From Dioscorea cayenensis subsp. rotundata (taxonomy: Eukaryota > Streptophyta > Magnoliopsida > Dioscoreales > Dioscoreaceae): a DNA stretch of 64,000 bases. Shown piece by piece: positions 11,094 to 21,902 of this stretch (position 1 is its first letter; each line of letters begins with the position of its first letter). The stretch covers positions 20,309,501 through 20,373,500 of the forward strand of contig NC_052474.1 of the NCBI RefSeq assembly GCF_009730915.1. Reading direction: 5' to 3'. The notes below the pieces were generated by a model that had not been told where the DNA came from, did no database searches, and worked only from the letters and a program-made list of their open reading frames with translations. The translations under genes were made by a program, and so were the position numbers.

Positions 11094-11710
11094 TAGGGTT
11101 GTAAATGAATCAATGTGTTTATTAAAAGCTCAAAGGCTCAGCTTGTTAAGGGCTCGCGTGGCTCATTTATTAAAGCTCGTCAATTAAACAAGCCGAGTAT
11201 GAACACCACCAAACTTGGCTCATTAAAGCTCGTGAACAACTCATTTATAGTATCATTAAAAACTCGCTTTACAAGAATAGTTAAAATGTTCATTTTATAA
11301 CATCATCAACGAGTTTATTTATAAAAAAATATTAATATAATTATTTATATATCATCAACAACCTCATTTATGTAAAGTATTTATAGAAACTTTTATAGTA
11401 ATATTTAACATCATCTATGGGATCATTAATAATAATGTATTGCAAAAATATTACACTAAGTTTTAAGTATAAATTTAAGAATTATTATAAAAAGTTCAAT
11501 AATAATTTTAAAACAATATTTTTTTTCAATAATATTAATTATAATGATGTATTACTTATAAAAAAAAATGGCCCATCCTTATCAAGCAAACGAATTGAAC
11601 TTGAAAGCTTTACTATTTATCAATCAAATGAGTTGAACTTGAAAGCTCTACTATTTATAAAGCAAACGAGTTGAACATAGCCAAGCTCAGCCGGCCCATT
11701 TACACCCCTA
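11094..11710. mobile_element. hAT-like non-autonomous element
   Basis: 617 bases with terminal inverted repeats TAGGGTTGTAAATGAA and TAGGGGTGTAAATGGG (right end, complement). It is flanked by TGCATGAC and TCCATGAT, an 8-bp duplication with two mismatches as expected for an old hAT insertion. The interior repeats 'agctcg..gagttgaac..aaagct'. The corresponding place after copy B (about 22405-22415) has no insertion, giving an empty site. A related but inverted element is at 27528-27890. Confidence 0.6.
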
Positions 11711-13121
11711 TCCATGATAATTATCCCAACATCTTTTGTAGTATATTGTTTTTTAGTCACTCAACATTTTAACCTATATATATAAATGGCTTGCATTTGC
11801 TCCCTCCACCTCATTATAGAATTCAACTTCTACAAGCTTTCCATGTTTCAAATTATCTATCCACGTATCTTATTTAAGTATTAATTTTTAAAATATTATT
11901 TTTTTTAAAACAAATAATTTATTTGTTTAAAAAAAACTTCAAGATTATCATCCCACTTGATAATCCAACATAATCATCTATTTTGGTAATAATAGAATTA
12001 ACAAAGTTTTTTTGGTAATATTCTAAAATTAGTAATCACATATTATTATAATATTATCACCACTATCAATTAAAATGTGGTAATTTAAAAAAATTATCAT
12101 GTAACAAATACTAATGTGAAAATATTACCGCAAACTAAATGTCTTCCCTAATGTACAACCGTATTATAATATTACCACCACTATCAATTAAAATGTGGTA
12201 ATTTGAAAAAAATTATCACGTAACAAATACTAATGTGAAAATATTACCACAAACTAAATGTCTCCCTAATGTACAACCGTCATGCATGGAGACAGAGATG
12301 AGTAAAATAAGAAAGATAAACTAAATTAAAATGGATATTTTTCATGGGACAAATAAAAGTATTTTATGAAAACTGTAAGAGCTATGCTTTGATCACATAT
12401 AATATATTAAAAAAATATTTATATACACTCTCCAACTAGTACACAATTTCCCATGAACTGAAATTTAAAAATTTTATTATATTTTATTTAATAAATGGTT
12501 TTTCCTCGAGTACTTTTGACCCAATAACAATGGAGACATTGCAAGTGGTGCCTCCTGGAAAAAGAAATCATATCATAATATATATACAAACAAAGACTAT
12601 TGATTGAAGAAACAAATGTGTATATTCCTATGTATATAAGTGCCAACAATCAAATTGCAAGGATTCCAAGGGCCCGTGCTCACGTGAATCCAAACAATGA
12701 GACTTTGATCACGTGGAGAGTGCCCACGTACCAGTGCTCCCAAACCTAGATTTTCTACATTAAGTAATAAATAGTTATATATAAATTATTATTTATATAT
12801 ATACACACACATTTGGCAAATATAGATAAACTTTCTCTATTTTAGAGAAATTCTAATATTTTGAATTTCGATTAAGAAGAAAAATAAAATATTAACTATT
12901 TTGTTAAAAAATAATAAATTATTATATATTTATAAATTTTGAGATAAAAAAACACTTGTTCATTTGGACTCTATGAAGATAGGGACCAATGTGATGTGGT
13001 TAAAAAAATAAGATATTTTTAAAATTTTATAATTTAAAAAAATTAATGGAATGACCAAACGTCAAGTGTAAGTTATAAATTATCGCAATTTTGAGTATGT
13101 AAGTTCATATTGTTTAAATTA
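11711..13121. other. Spacer with conserved non-coding block
   Basis: No gene seen. 12045-12290 holds a direct duplication of about 118 bases (repeat of cactatcaattaaaatgtgg). 12528-12765 matches 23346-23610 after copy B at high similarity (gcaagtggtgcctcct, gtgccaacaatcaaattgcaa), with two CACGTG boxes in this copy (near 12691 and 12711). The rest is AT-rich. Confidence 0.5.
12045..12290. repeat. Direct tandem duplication, about 118-bp unit
   Basis: Two near-identical units in tandem, the second starting about 118 bases after the first. Both contain GTGGTAATTT and AATATTACC(G/A)CAAACTAAATGTCT and end ATGTACAACCG. The GGTAAT/ATTACC motifs resemble those of the MITE at 53935-54299, so the unit may derive from a related element. 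Confidence 0.65.
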
Positions 13122-13344
13122 GGGAAAATTTCAAAAATAAACTTTGTGGTTGTCGGATTTTGCAAAAAAGGGACAAAAAGAAAAAAAATTTTTGATTTAC
13201 TGCATTGTGATTTCTCTGCGTGGCAAAAAGGGGAAAAACCGTGACAACTGTTTGTTCTTGCTTACATGGCAAGGGCAAAGTCGACATTTGATATAAAAAA
13301 ACATATTTTCCTATGAGTTGGCACCTCATCTCGGTTTTAATGTA

Positions 13345-14290
13345 CTGTGCTAACTAATTTGGTAATTAAGGTCCTGTAAACTCTACCATCAAACATGAAC
13401 TCATACACGAGAAGCTTCTTATCAGGAGCGTAGTAATAAGCTTTGAGGGAAATGAGATTCGGGTGCTAGATCCGGCCAAGAATAGCCATTTGTTGCTCGA
13501 ATTCACGTTTACCAAAGCCTGATCCCGTCTCCTGAAGACATTTCACAGCAACGACGTTCTTGTCTTGAAGCACGGCTTTATAAGCGGTGACGTAACCATC
13601 CTTGCTAGAGGAGAAGACAATCTTCTCGCCTTCTTGGAGGTGATGAGAGGGAGGTTTGGATCCGATCTTGGGCCAGAAGTAGAGGAAGAGGATCGTGAAG
13701 GTGATGAGGAGAGCTGCTAGGTCACCGGTGATGATAGCTATCAGGGAAGCGTGGTTCATTCCTAAGAGGTGGATGCCCTGATCTAGTTTGGATCTTGGGG
13801 ATGAGAAGATCGTGGTGATGGTGGGAGATCCGGTGGGGAGGGTGGGATTTCCGATGTTGAGTTCATCTCCCCTGGTTCTAGCTAGAACCAGAGAATACAC
13901 TGGTTCCAGCCTATCATATTCTAACACGTGTCTCATGTGATGTTATTATATTTTTTTAATTATGATTGAGGACACGTGTCAGATTTTAATAGGCTGGAAC
14001 CAGGATATTTCCTGGTTCCAGAACTAGGGGAGATGAATTCGGAATTTCCGGCGAATGATGCCAGTGGGAAAGAGGAGAGTGAGGGTGGGATAGGACCGAT
14101 GAGGGAATTTGAGGAGAGGTTCAGGTCTTGTAGATTAGGGAGGGTGATGACGAGGATTGGGCCGAAAAGGTTGTTGGAGTTGAGACGGAGGGTGAGGAGA
14201 TGGGGTAAGTGGTTCAAGGAGAGAGGGATCTGGCCAGAGAGGAGGTTGAAGGAGAGATCGGGGCAGTAGAGGGAGGAGAGATGCCAACTC
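13345..14290 (-). pseudogene. Captured LRR receptor-like kinase fragment
   Basis: On the minus strand, 14290-14035 encodes leucine-rich repeats (LSFNLLSGQIPLSLNHLPHL and LNLSSNSLIGPIPPSLSSFP) ending FAGNSEF. After the MITE (13865-14034) the frame continues from about 13860 with a hydrophobic transmembrane span (IIAIITGDLAALLITFTILF-like) and the start of a kinase domain (VTAYKAVLQDKNVVAVKCLQ; REFEQQMAILGRI). A TAG stop then precedes HPNLISLKAYYYAPDKKLLV. The pattern fits an LRR-III type receptor kinase. The N-terminus and most of the kinase are missing; it lies entirely between the MULE arms and is a captured fragment, not a gene. Confidence 0.8.
13865..14034. mobile_element. MITE nested in the captured kinase fragment
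   Basis: 170 bases with near-perfect terminal inverted repeats (ATCTCCCCTGGTTCT and ATCTCCCCTAGTTCT), containing the paired segment CTGGTTCCAGCCTAT and an ACACGTGTC box in each arm. The flanks GAGTTC and GAATTC may be a 6-base or longer target duplication with one change. It interrupts the receptor-kinase frame. Confidence 0.75.
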
Positions 14291-14414
14291 ATAGGAATAT
14301 ATGTTTTTTTTTATGTCAAATGTCGATTTTGCCCTTGCCACATAAGCAAGAACTAATGGCCGTCACGGTTTTTTTCTTTTTTTGCCTCGCAGAAAACCTT
14401 AAGGTAGTAAATCA

Positions 14415-14600
14415 AATTTTTGTTGAGAAAGGCGACAAGCGCCGGAATCTAGGGATGAACACGTGGGGGAGCAGGCCACCACCCGAACTGCCCCTCACCT
14501 TGCGCGAGATGGGGATCGAACTCGGGAGAGCCACGCTCGACACTCGAGTCGAACACCCTACACAAAGGACCTGATGCCAATAGACCATATGGTCATTGGC
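14415..14600 (-). mobile_element. tRNA-derived SINE in the MULE right arm
   Basis: On the minus strand it begins GCCAATGACCATATGG and has a B-box-like GAGTTCGATCCCC about 70 bases in. It resembles the SINE at 28163-28403 (GCCAACGACCAAATGG start). It splits the right terminal repeat of the MULE: the sequences at about 14400-14420 and 14601-14620 pair with adjacent positions of the left arm. Confidence 0.65.
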
Positions 14601-14675
14601 ATTTTTTTTTTCTTTTGTCCCTCATTTTCAAAACTCGACAACAAGGTTTATTTTTGAAAATTTTTCTTTAAATTA

Positions 14676-15560
14676 TTCATATAAAAAGCATAAAATTAAA
14701 TAGAAAACATCTATTTCTTCATGGATTAAAACTAGTACTTTTTTGCTTTAAGAGTTCAACAACAAATTATTTTTTTTTAGTTTATAAATAATTAATATAT
14801 ATTAACAAAAATGCATGATATTATATTTACATCGATCGGCCGGAAAAAGACTAGTTTTAAAGATGGTTATTGTTTGAATGGTTGTGTGTGTGTTCAATTT
14901 TTTTTTTTTATTTACCAATAACTCATGAACTGTATAGTTTTCATCTTTTTATCCAATGTTAATTATATCTTCAAGTACTTTTCTTTTTCCTCATGCATCT
15001 CTAAGCACACAAATAAAGGAAAGTACAAGCTCTGTAGGCCATTTCTTTCTCATTCTATAAATATGACAAATAACTTTATTTTTATTTTTATTTTTATCGT
15101 TATATTGACTAAAAAATACTATTTTATATGTGTTATTGTCAAAATCGGATCAAATTGGAACTGCCATTTCTATCAGTTGAACCGGTGAACTTGTGAACCA
15201 GTCATGAAACTAGTCTAATTTTATAATTAACTCATAATTGCATTTGACCTGGAATGAACCGTATTGAATCATCAATTTTATTACAAATTTGTTGAACCAC
15301 CCAGTTTTTTATGAACAAGATCGATATTATAAACTCTTAAAATAACATTATTGTCTCTAATAGTTTATTTATATATTAAAAAAATCAGGGTCTTTTATGT
15401 TATTTTAACTATAAAAAATAATTTTTTTAAAAAAAAAAACTTACCACTAATAAGTTTGTTGTCACATCACCTGGATGGAATTGAAATATATGTGTTGATA
15501 TTTTGTGGATTTTTAACATTTTTTCAATTTGTATGTTTTATAATTTAAGTTTGTTGTTCC
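14676..15560. other. AT-rich spacer and left part of a possible DNA element
   Basis: No gene seen. From about 15135 (caaaatcggatcaaattgg) to about 16950 (ccggtccgattatgatat, complement aatcggaccgg) the ends look like degenerate inverted repeats with repeated 'aaccggtgaa' words, suggesting an old non-autonomous DNA transposon into which the solo LTR at 15561 later inserted. Confidence 0.35.
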
Positions 15561-16688
15561 TGTTAGTTCCTCTTAAGTAACACTTAAGCACTCATAGAAG
15601 TCTCACACAAACCAATAAAGAAAGAGCAAACAAACAAACACAAGGAGACACACAACATTGGTAACCCGGCTCAAGGCCCACTGCTCACGTCCCGGGGGCC
15701 AAGCCCGGAGATAAACAATCCACTAAAAAGAGGTAAAAATAGATGAGTACAAGCACTTGTCACTCACACTGTCAACAATAAAGATCACTACCCCTCTCTA
15801 GATTGTCTAGTGCTCACACACTCTCCTCAAAGAGTCACCCAAGAGTCACACCCTACAATCTACGAAAGCAATGTAGCTTATATAGACGCCTCAACGCCCT
15901 CAAATATAACACATACCTCTTTTTAGAATCTCCGCTGCTACTAATTTAAAAACCTCGCCGAAATTAGTCATTGCGAACTCCCGTCTGTAACATGAATTGC
16001 AACATGGCCCTCGATCGCGACTTGATTGAGTTCTCGTTACGCTGAGGACGACCTCAAGACCCATCAACCTCCCGGTCATGCTTAGTCCGAGTCGATGCAG
16101 CCCAAATCTCCCGATCCCGATCGCCCAGAATCGGCTTTACCTCTTCGGGTCCTCATCACGCAGTCCCCTCGCAAGGGGCGCACGTCCTTGTGCGTCTTCA
16201 TGAAACTTGCCAAACTTAGTCTTCAATCTCCCAAGTTTGGTCTTCAAAGATTCTCAAAACTTGATCTTCAATTCACCCAAGTTTGGTCCTCAAATCTTGC
16301 CGTTAATGGACTTCAATCAATCTTCATCAAGGATTCTTCAAATCATATCTTCAATTAGTCTTCATTCACCCCATGAATAGGTCTTTCTTTAATTAAGCTC
16401 CACCATATTTAGTCGTCAATCATATCTCTCTAAGTATGGTCTTGATATGATCTTGTCTTCATGTTTCCAAGAATAATTCCACCAAGATTTTCAAGATAAT
16501 ATCCTCCATGTTAGAGACTTACTAAAAATAGCTCCACTAAGATCTTCAAGATATTTGCCTTGCACTCCAAGTCTCCTTGCCATGTCATAATGCTTGTCAC
16601 ATCATCAATTATGCTTTGTCACCTTAGTTGCCATGTCATTTGATCTATGTGTCAAATCATGTCAATAAATAGTGCGATTGCACTAACA
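15561..16688 (-). mobile_element. Solo LTR with 5-bp target duplication
   Basis: 1128 bases starting TGTTAGTTCC and ending GCACTAACA, so the termini form the inverted pair TGTTAG/CTAACA. Flanks are GTTCC (15556-15560) and GTTAC (16689-16693), a 5-bp duplication with one change. No internal region, primer site or second LTR is adjacent. Orientation is judged from the minus-strand start TGTTAGTGCAATCGC. The interior is GC-richer than its surroundings, with 'cccgggggccaagcccgg' near 15690. Confidence 0.7.
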
Positions 16689-18002
16689 GTTACCTATATA
16701 GTTAATAGATGTGTTGATGTTACGTAGATTTTTAATGCCTTTTGTTTTACAATTTTAAGTTTTTGTATGTTGAAAAATAGAGTTTGTTGTTTGTAATATG
16801 TTTATATTTTATATTAAATTAATATTTTATTATTTATTTATAATATAATAATTTATTATTAATATTTATATTGACCTCACATTAACTCTGTGATTGAACC
16901 GGTGAATTAGTGACGAGTGGCTTTGGAAAGTTAATATCCGGTCCGATTATGATATTATTGTTTATATGAATGACATTAACTTACATTTAATACATTTTTT
17001 GTCATTTTGTTAAATAATAAAGCATTCATTGTCTTTGTTTTTCTTAAATAATATTAATATAAATACAGTTGGGCCTGTCCTTAAAATACAACATCTATGG
17101 TTATCAGATTATTTTATACGTTATTCAACATTGGATATAATTTAAAGTTAAATTATGGCATAATTTCGAGTATCTCTGATCTATAACAATTTTTTGTTCA
17201 CATGATGTGTTCCATAATCATAAATAATCCTAGTTAATGAGAGTTTAAAGTTTAATAAATGACAAGCATTCATTTTATATAATTAAATGATTTTAAATAA
17301 TTGAAAGTTATGATTTTCATATGGGAGCAATCTTAGCTAGTTTTGTCGATGTTATTGGACATACACTAATAGTTTTCAACGCCCTAAAAGCTTTAGAACT
17401 AAAAAGGCATAGGAATTTTCTAATGATGATAAAATAATACTTTGTGTATGCGTTTGTATTAAACATCTTTTAATCAAAGAGAATGTTTATTTGTTTGTAA
17501 ATAATTTTAATATACGTTGTAATATAATATTGATAAGGAGAGTTATTTTTTTATAATTTTAAATAAACAAATAAGTGCAACAATTTTTTAAAACAATGAA
17601 CTGATATTTTGATAAAAAAAATACATCATAATTTTTAAAGTAGAGAATTATTGCAAACTTGTCCAGAGGCTTTTTGGTCTAACAGCATTGGTCTCACAGT
17701 GACAAGTGTTGTGTAAAAATTTTGTTGTTTAGATTCAAAATATATTAGATACAATGATGATAATAGTGTTTTGGGTCAAATGTTCACTTTTTAGTTATTC
17801 GTATATCTTTGATTGTATATGCATTTGTTGTGTTTGTCAAAATTAAAAATGCAACAAACTTTATTTACATAGAAACATGTTTTTCATTCATGTAAATAAT
17901 TTAAGAGGTGCTGCCAATGCACATTTGAGCAATGATTTGAACCGATTAACAAAGCTTTGAACTAAGAAACTGTACCACGTGCACAGACAATGACTATGAT
18001 TC
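16689..18002. other. Spacer and upstream region of MYB copy B
   Basis: No gene seen. From about 17160 it aligns with the first 660 bases of the window (cataatcataa.taat, gagtttaaagttta). From about 16970 it also parallels 24885 onward before copy C (aacttacatttaatacatt). This is the 5' part of the duplicated MYB unit. Confidence 0.5.
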
Positions 18003-18010
18003 TATATAAG
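18003..18010 (+). promoter_or_regulatory. TATA-like element of R3-MYB copy B
   Basis: TATATAAG 213 bases upstream of the copy B exon 1 ATG, at the place equivalent to the TATA-like elements before copies A and C. Confidence 0.5.
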
Positions 18011-18526
18011 AGCAAAATAGAGTGGCCAATCATAACAACAAGACAATGAAGTTCCATTCATGATAGAACACGAACCACATTTTAAGTCACAAGCCACATT
18101 TTAAGTTAATTATCCTAATTTTTAGTACAATTCAATCTACTCATTTATTGCTACAAAAGATGTAGACAAGGAGAGAGTTTGATATAGATAAGAGAGACGA
18201 GGGTAGAAGAAGAGAATGGAAGAAGATGAGGTTCAAGGTACTTATATATATATGTTTACCTGTGTGTGTGTGTGTGTGTGTGTTTTTTTTTTTTTTAAAT
18301 ATATGTATCTTTTTGTTTCTTGCACTTGATGATCTTTGTTTTCAGAGCGCCTTTGAAGGATATATTTACTGCATGACTTATGAATCATCTCATCAATGTC
18401 TTCTTTGATTATCAGCGGGGAAAAAAGACAAGAACAATATTAATATATTTCTTAAATTATGATAATTAATTTTTTTTTTTCCCTTGATTAATTTTTGTTT
18501 TTAGAGTGTTTTTAAAGGTAAGCTTT

Positions 18527-18756
18527 GTCAACCATTGGATAGTCTCAATGGTTTGACACAAAGTGTAAAAGGGAGGTCATCGGCTCATATCCCTCCTCCG
18601 CCAAGATCTTGCATTTCCCTCATACTTGCTCACCCGGGATTCTTATATTATTCTCGCATCGTATATACATCAGATATCCGGGCTCCAAGTCATCGCTTTC
18701 AGATCTGTTTATATTCATATAAAAAAGACACTTGTCGTCTATTATTAAAAAAAAGA
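18527..18756 (+). mobile_element. tRNA-derived SINE in MYB copy B intron 1
   Basis: Starts GTCAACCATTGGATAGTCTC (A-box-like) with a B-box-like GGCTCATATCCC about 60 bases later, and ends in an A-rich tail (ttattaaaaaaaag). It is flanked by TAAGCTTT at 18519-18526 and 18757-18764, an 8-bp or longer target duplication. Copies A and C have uninterrupted sequence at the matching intron module. Confidence 0.7.
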
Positions 18757-19247
18757 TAAGCTTTACTTGCATAAAATGATATAATAATTTATTAATGCCT
18801 TACTGATTCTTTTTAGCAAGAGCAATGGCAATATATTTAATTAAAAAAAATTGTATAAATTCCTGAATTTAAATTAAGAAACAAACATTACAAAGGAAAT
18901 ACAATTGAAACATAAACAAAGGGGCTAACCGTCCACTAAAGGTGTATGGGGTATAAACTGCAGCAATTAAAAACTGTACTTCATGGATTCATATCTTGGG
19001 CAATGGTTTTTTTTTTTGATAAAAACAAACAAAAACATAAACATACTAATTAATTAAATGTATTTATCGTCTTCACAATCAGCATGTCTCCAAAGGAAGA
19101 GGATATGATTCACCGGCTTTATTGTCTTTTAGGAAATAGGTACATAATTACTCTCTCATTTGATTACAATCAAAATAATAGTTTTTATTGTTTTCTTTAA
19201 AACTTCACTAAGAAAAACTCTAAAAAAAATAATACTAATGAGCATTC

Positions 19248-19294
<47 letters not shown>

Positions 19295-21726
19295 GTGGAA
19301 ATTGCCAAAAACACCTTGTAAGTTTGCAATATTGCCAAAAACACCCCGTTAGTTTTGCACTCCTCAAAAACCCCTTCTTTTTTAATACAATGATTTTTTA
19401 AACCCCCCAAACATCTAATAGTGATTGATAGAGTTAATTTGGAATTTTTTTGGACTGAAATTGTCCCTTGCGTGGGAAGTTATGGCAAGTGTGACGGGGT
19501 TTCGACTATAACGCCCTTGGAGTACAATGAGTTTCTATTTGAAAATGAAGCTTCTATTTAAAAATATGAGGTATGAGGTTCGCTTTAAAAAAATGAGTTT
19601 CCTGCTTTAAAAAAATGAGTTTTCTATTTAAAAATGAGTTTTTTTGTTTAAAAAAATTGAGTTTTCTGTTTAAGAAATGAGTTTTCTATTTAAGAAAAAG
19701 AGGTTTCTGCTTTAAAAAATGAGGTCTCTGCTTAAGAAATGAGTTTTTCGTTTTAAGAAATGAGGGTTTTGTTTTAAAAATGAGGTCTCGTTTAAGAAAT
19801 GAGTTTTTTGTGGTGTATTTATCACCCCCAAAAATCTCTTTATCTGTAGTTGGATCGGGCCAAATGAGACAAAGCATGCTGCTCACAATCACAGCCACGC
19901 TCGATGAAAAATGGGATTTCATGTTCGGAGAAAAAGTGCAACCTTTCGACGCCTTCGCCCGACGACGAGGGAGCACGCGGTCTTCCCCGAGGTCAACGAC
20001 GAAGAAGATGAAAGAGATGAGGGTCGACGATGCTAGTGGAAGACGATGAAGACGAAGACGAAGACGGCGAGATCGAACCCCTCATCGGCGCCCGCTTCCT
20101 CCCTCCGCTCGTCACACCGACTTAGGCACCATGGATCCAAAACCCCGGAATGATCCCTAACCCTAACCCTATTGCATATCCATGTTATGCGGTCTCGCAA
20201 TCGAGAATGGTTCCGCTCAGTTCAGCTCCGCCTTATCCGACGCCGCCACCAAGACCTCACCACTCCGACCGCCGAGGAACGTCGCCAACCGGATCGCCAA
20301 CGCCCGATAAAGATTTTCTCTTTTAAGACCCCATACGAGCAAAGGCCACCTTCGAGATCGCTCGCCGATCTCGGAGCTCGAAAGACTCTAGCGTCACGGC
20401 GAGATCGCCGACGATGAGATACTCAATGTCCCCTACTCAACGAGGTCTCTCGCTTTAAAAAAATAAGCTCTCTGCTTTAAGAAATGAATTCTCCGCTTAT
20501 ACGCTTGTTTGTCTTTGTTTAACTATCGATGTTTTCGCTTAATATATTGCGCTTACGCTTTAAAAAAAGTGCTTAAATATCGTTGTTTCTATTTAAATAT
20601 GTACGAGTGCAACCTTCGACGCCTTCGCCGACGATCGAGGAGTACGCGGTCTTCCCCGAGGTCGACTTTACTGAAGAAGATGAAAGAGATGAGGTCGACT
20701 GACGTGGAAGACGATGAAGATGAAGACTGAAGACGGCGAGATCGAACCCCTCATCTGCACCGCGCTTCCCTCCCTCCGCTCTCCGCCACCGACTTAGGCA
20801 CCATGGATCCAAACCCCTGAATGATCCCCTAACCCTAACCCTATTGCTATCCATGTTGCGGTCTCCGCAGTCGAGAATGGTTCCGTTCAAGTTCACCTCG
20901 CCATATCCGACGTCGCCATCAAGACCCTCACCACTCCGATCACCGAGGAACGTCCGCCAACCGGATCGCTCAACGCCAATAAAGATTTCTCTTTTAAGAC
21001 CCCACACGAGCACGCCACCTTCGAGATCGCTCGCCGATCCGGAGCTCGAGACTCAGCCGCTCACGCCGAGATCGTCGACGATGAGATACTCAATGTCTCT
21101 ACTCAATGAGGTTTCGCTTTAAAAACGAGGTCTTTGTTTAAAAAATAAGCTCTCCTGCTTAAGAAATGAGTTCTCCTGCTTTATACGCTTGTTTGTCTTT
21201 TGTTTAACTATCGATGTTTCGCTTAATATATTGCGCTTTACGCTTTAAAAAGTGCTTAAATATCGTTATTTCTATTTAAATATGTACTGGTGACCAAGAT
21301 TAATTTGGTTTTTATATCCGGGATTAATTTATCATGTAAATATTTGTTTTTTTCCGTTTAAATATTAATGTTTTTTTGTTTTAAAAATGAGTTTTATGTT
21401 TAAAAAAAATGAGGTTTCTGTTTAAGAAATGAGTTTTCTGTTTAAGAAATGAGGTTTCTGTTTAAGAAATGAACTCTCTGCTTAAGAAATGAGTTCTATG
21501 TTTAAAAATGAGCTCTCTGCTTTAAGAAATGAGTACATGCAAAAAGGAATGCAAAAAAGAATGAAAAAAATGTATGCAAAAAGGTTTAAGGGCAATGATG
21601 GAATTTTATAATGCAGGGGTAAAAAGGAAGTGAAACAATAAAGGAAGGGTTGTCTGAGGTATGCAAAACTCATAGGGGCTGTTTGGGAAGTTTTGAAATT
21701 ATCGAGGGGTAAACAGTAATTTTCCC
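19295..21726. mobile_element. MULE-like element with duplicated GC-rich cargo
   Basis: 2432 bases, left end GTGGAAATTGCCAAAAACACC and right end (complement) GGGAAAATTACTGTTTACCCC, with longer imperfect inverted arms. Flanks are TTATTATTA on both sides; the site is a TTA microsatellite that copy C keeps uninterrupted in its intron 2, so the 9-bp duplication is not independent proof. Inside are A-rich short repeats (TTTAAGAAATGAG...) and two tandem copies of a 670-680 base block (19936-20605 and 20606-21285) that is far GC-richer than its surroundings. The block looks like captured host coding sequence (acidic GAAGA/GATGA-rich part, then CTCGCCGATC-type part), but no family was recognised, and the two copies differ by many indels. 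No transposase seen. Confidence 0.65.
19520..19815 (+). repeat. Short tandem repeats TTTAAGAAATGAG type, left array
   Basis: About a dozen imperfect repeats of roughly 20-23 bases built on (T)TTTAAGAAATGAGTTTTCTG. The same motif recurs at 20450-20500 and in a right-hand array at 21355-21535. They lie inside the MULE-like element and flank the two GC-rich blocks like subterminal repeats. Confidence 0.7.
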
Positions 21727-21902
21727 TTATTATTATTATTTTGGTGTATATCAGGTGGAAGTTAATAGCAGGAAGACTTCCAAACCGAACTGCAGAAGAA
21801 GTGAAAAAGTATTGGAAGATGAATGAGATTGATAACATTGAGAAGAATAAAAATATTTACAAACCAATGTGCATCAAACATACCCCATCTTTCAAGTTCT
21901 AA

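Larger units (their letters stand above)
13122..14666. mobile_element. MULE carrying a receptor-kinase fragment (Pack-MULE-like)
   Basis: A 1545-base element bounded by GGGAAAATTTC and its inverse GAAAATTTTTC, with long terminal inverted repeats (about 220 bases; the left arm 13122-13340 pairs with 14285-14666 after removal of an inserted SINE). It is flanked on both sides by the identical 9-mer TTTAAATTA (13113-13121 and 14667-14675), the target duplication size of Mutator-like elements. The interior is a fragment of a host LRR receptor-kinase gene on the minus strand, itself split by a MITE. No transposase is present, so it would depend on an autonomous MULE. Confidence 0.85.
18216..21902 (+). 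pseudogene. R3-MYB copy B (frame broken between exons 1 and 2)
   Basis: The same three exons as copies A and C can be found: 18216-18237, 19083-19139 and 21755-21902. Copies A and C have 11 nt between the exon 2 acceptor and the conserved ATG; copy B has 1 nt. Joining exon 1 to exon 2 therefore shifts frame and meets a stop within nine codons. Translation from the exon 2 ATG (19084) would still give a 67-residue protein with the whole R3 repeat, including DMIHRLYCLLGNRW and KKYWKM, and a shortened tail ending PSFKF. The bHLH signature has Met for the first Leu. Intron 1 holds a SINE (18527-18756) and intron 2 a 2.4 kb MULE-like element (19295-21726). It may be a decaying copy or an N-terminally shortened functional one. 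Confidence 0.7.

Noticed and set aside
14463-14602. Possible tRNA gene (GTTCGA-like box)
   Set aside because: Belongs to a tRNA-derived SINE; no cloverleaf with paired acceptor stem.
16095-16358. 87-codon frame
   Set aside because: Inside the solo LTR 15561-16688; no family resemblance.
18226-18408. 60-codon frame over MYB copy B exon 1
   Set aside because: Runs through the GT donor and a (GT)n repeat in another frame than the MYB exon.
20155-20175. CCCTAACCCTAACCC, telomere-like, also at 20827-20845
   Set aside because: Only two repeats, present once in each of two duplicated GC-rich blocks of a transposon; not an interstitial telomere array.
20573-21013. 146-codon minus-strand frame
   Set aside because: Antisense to the GC-rich block of a MULE-like element and not conserved in the first copy of the block; GC bias makes stop-free stretches common.
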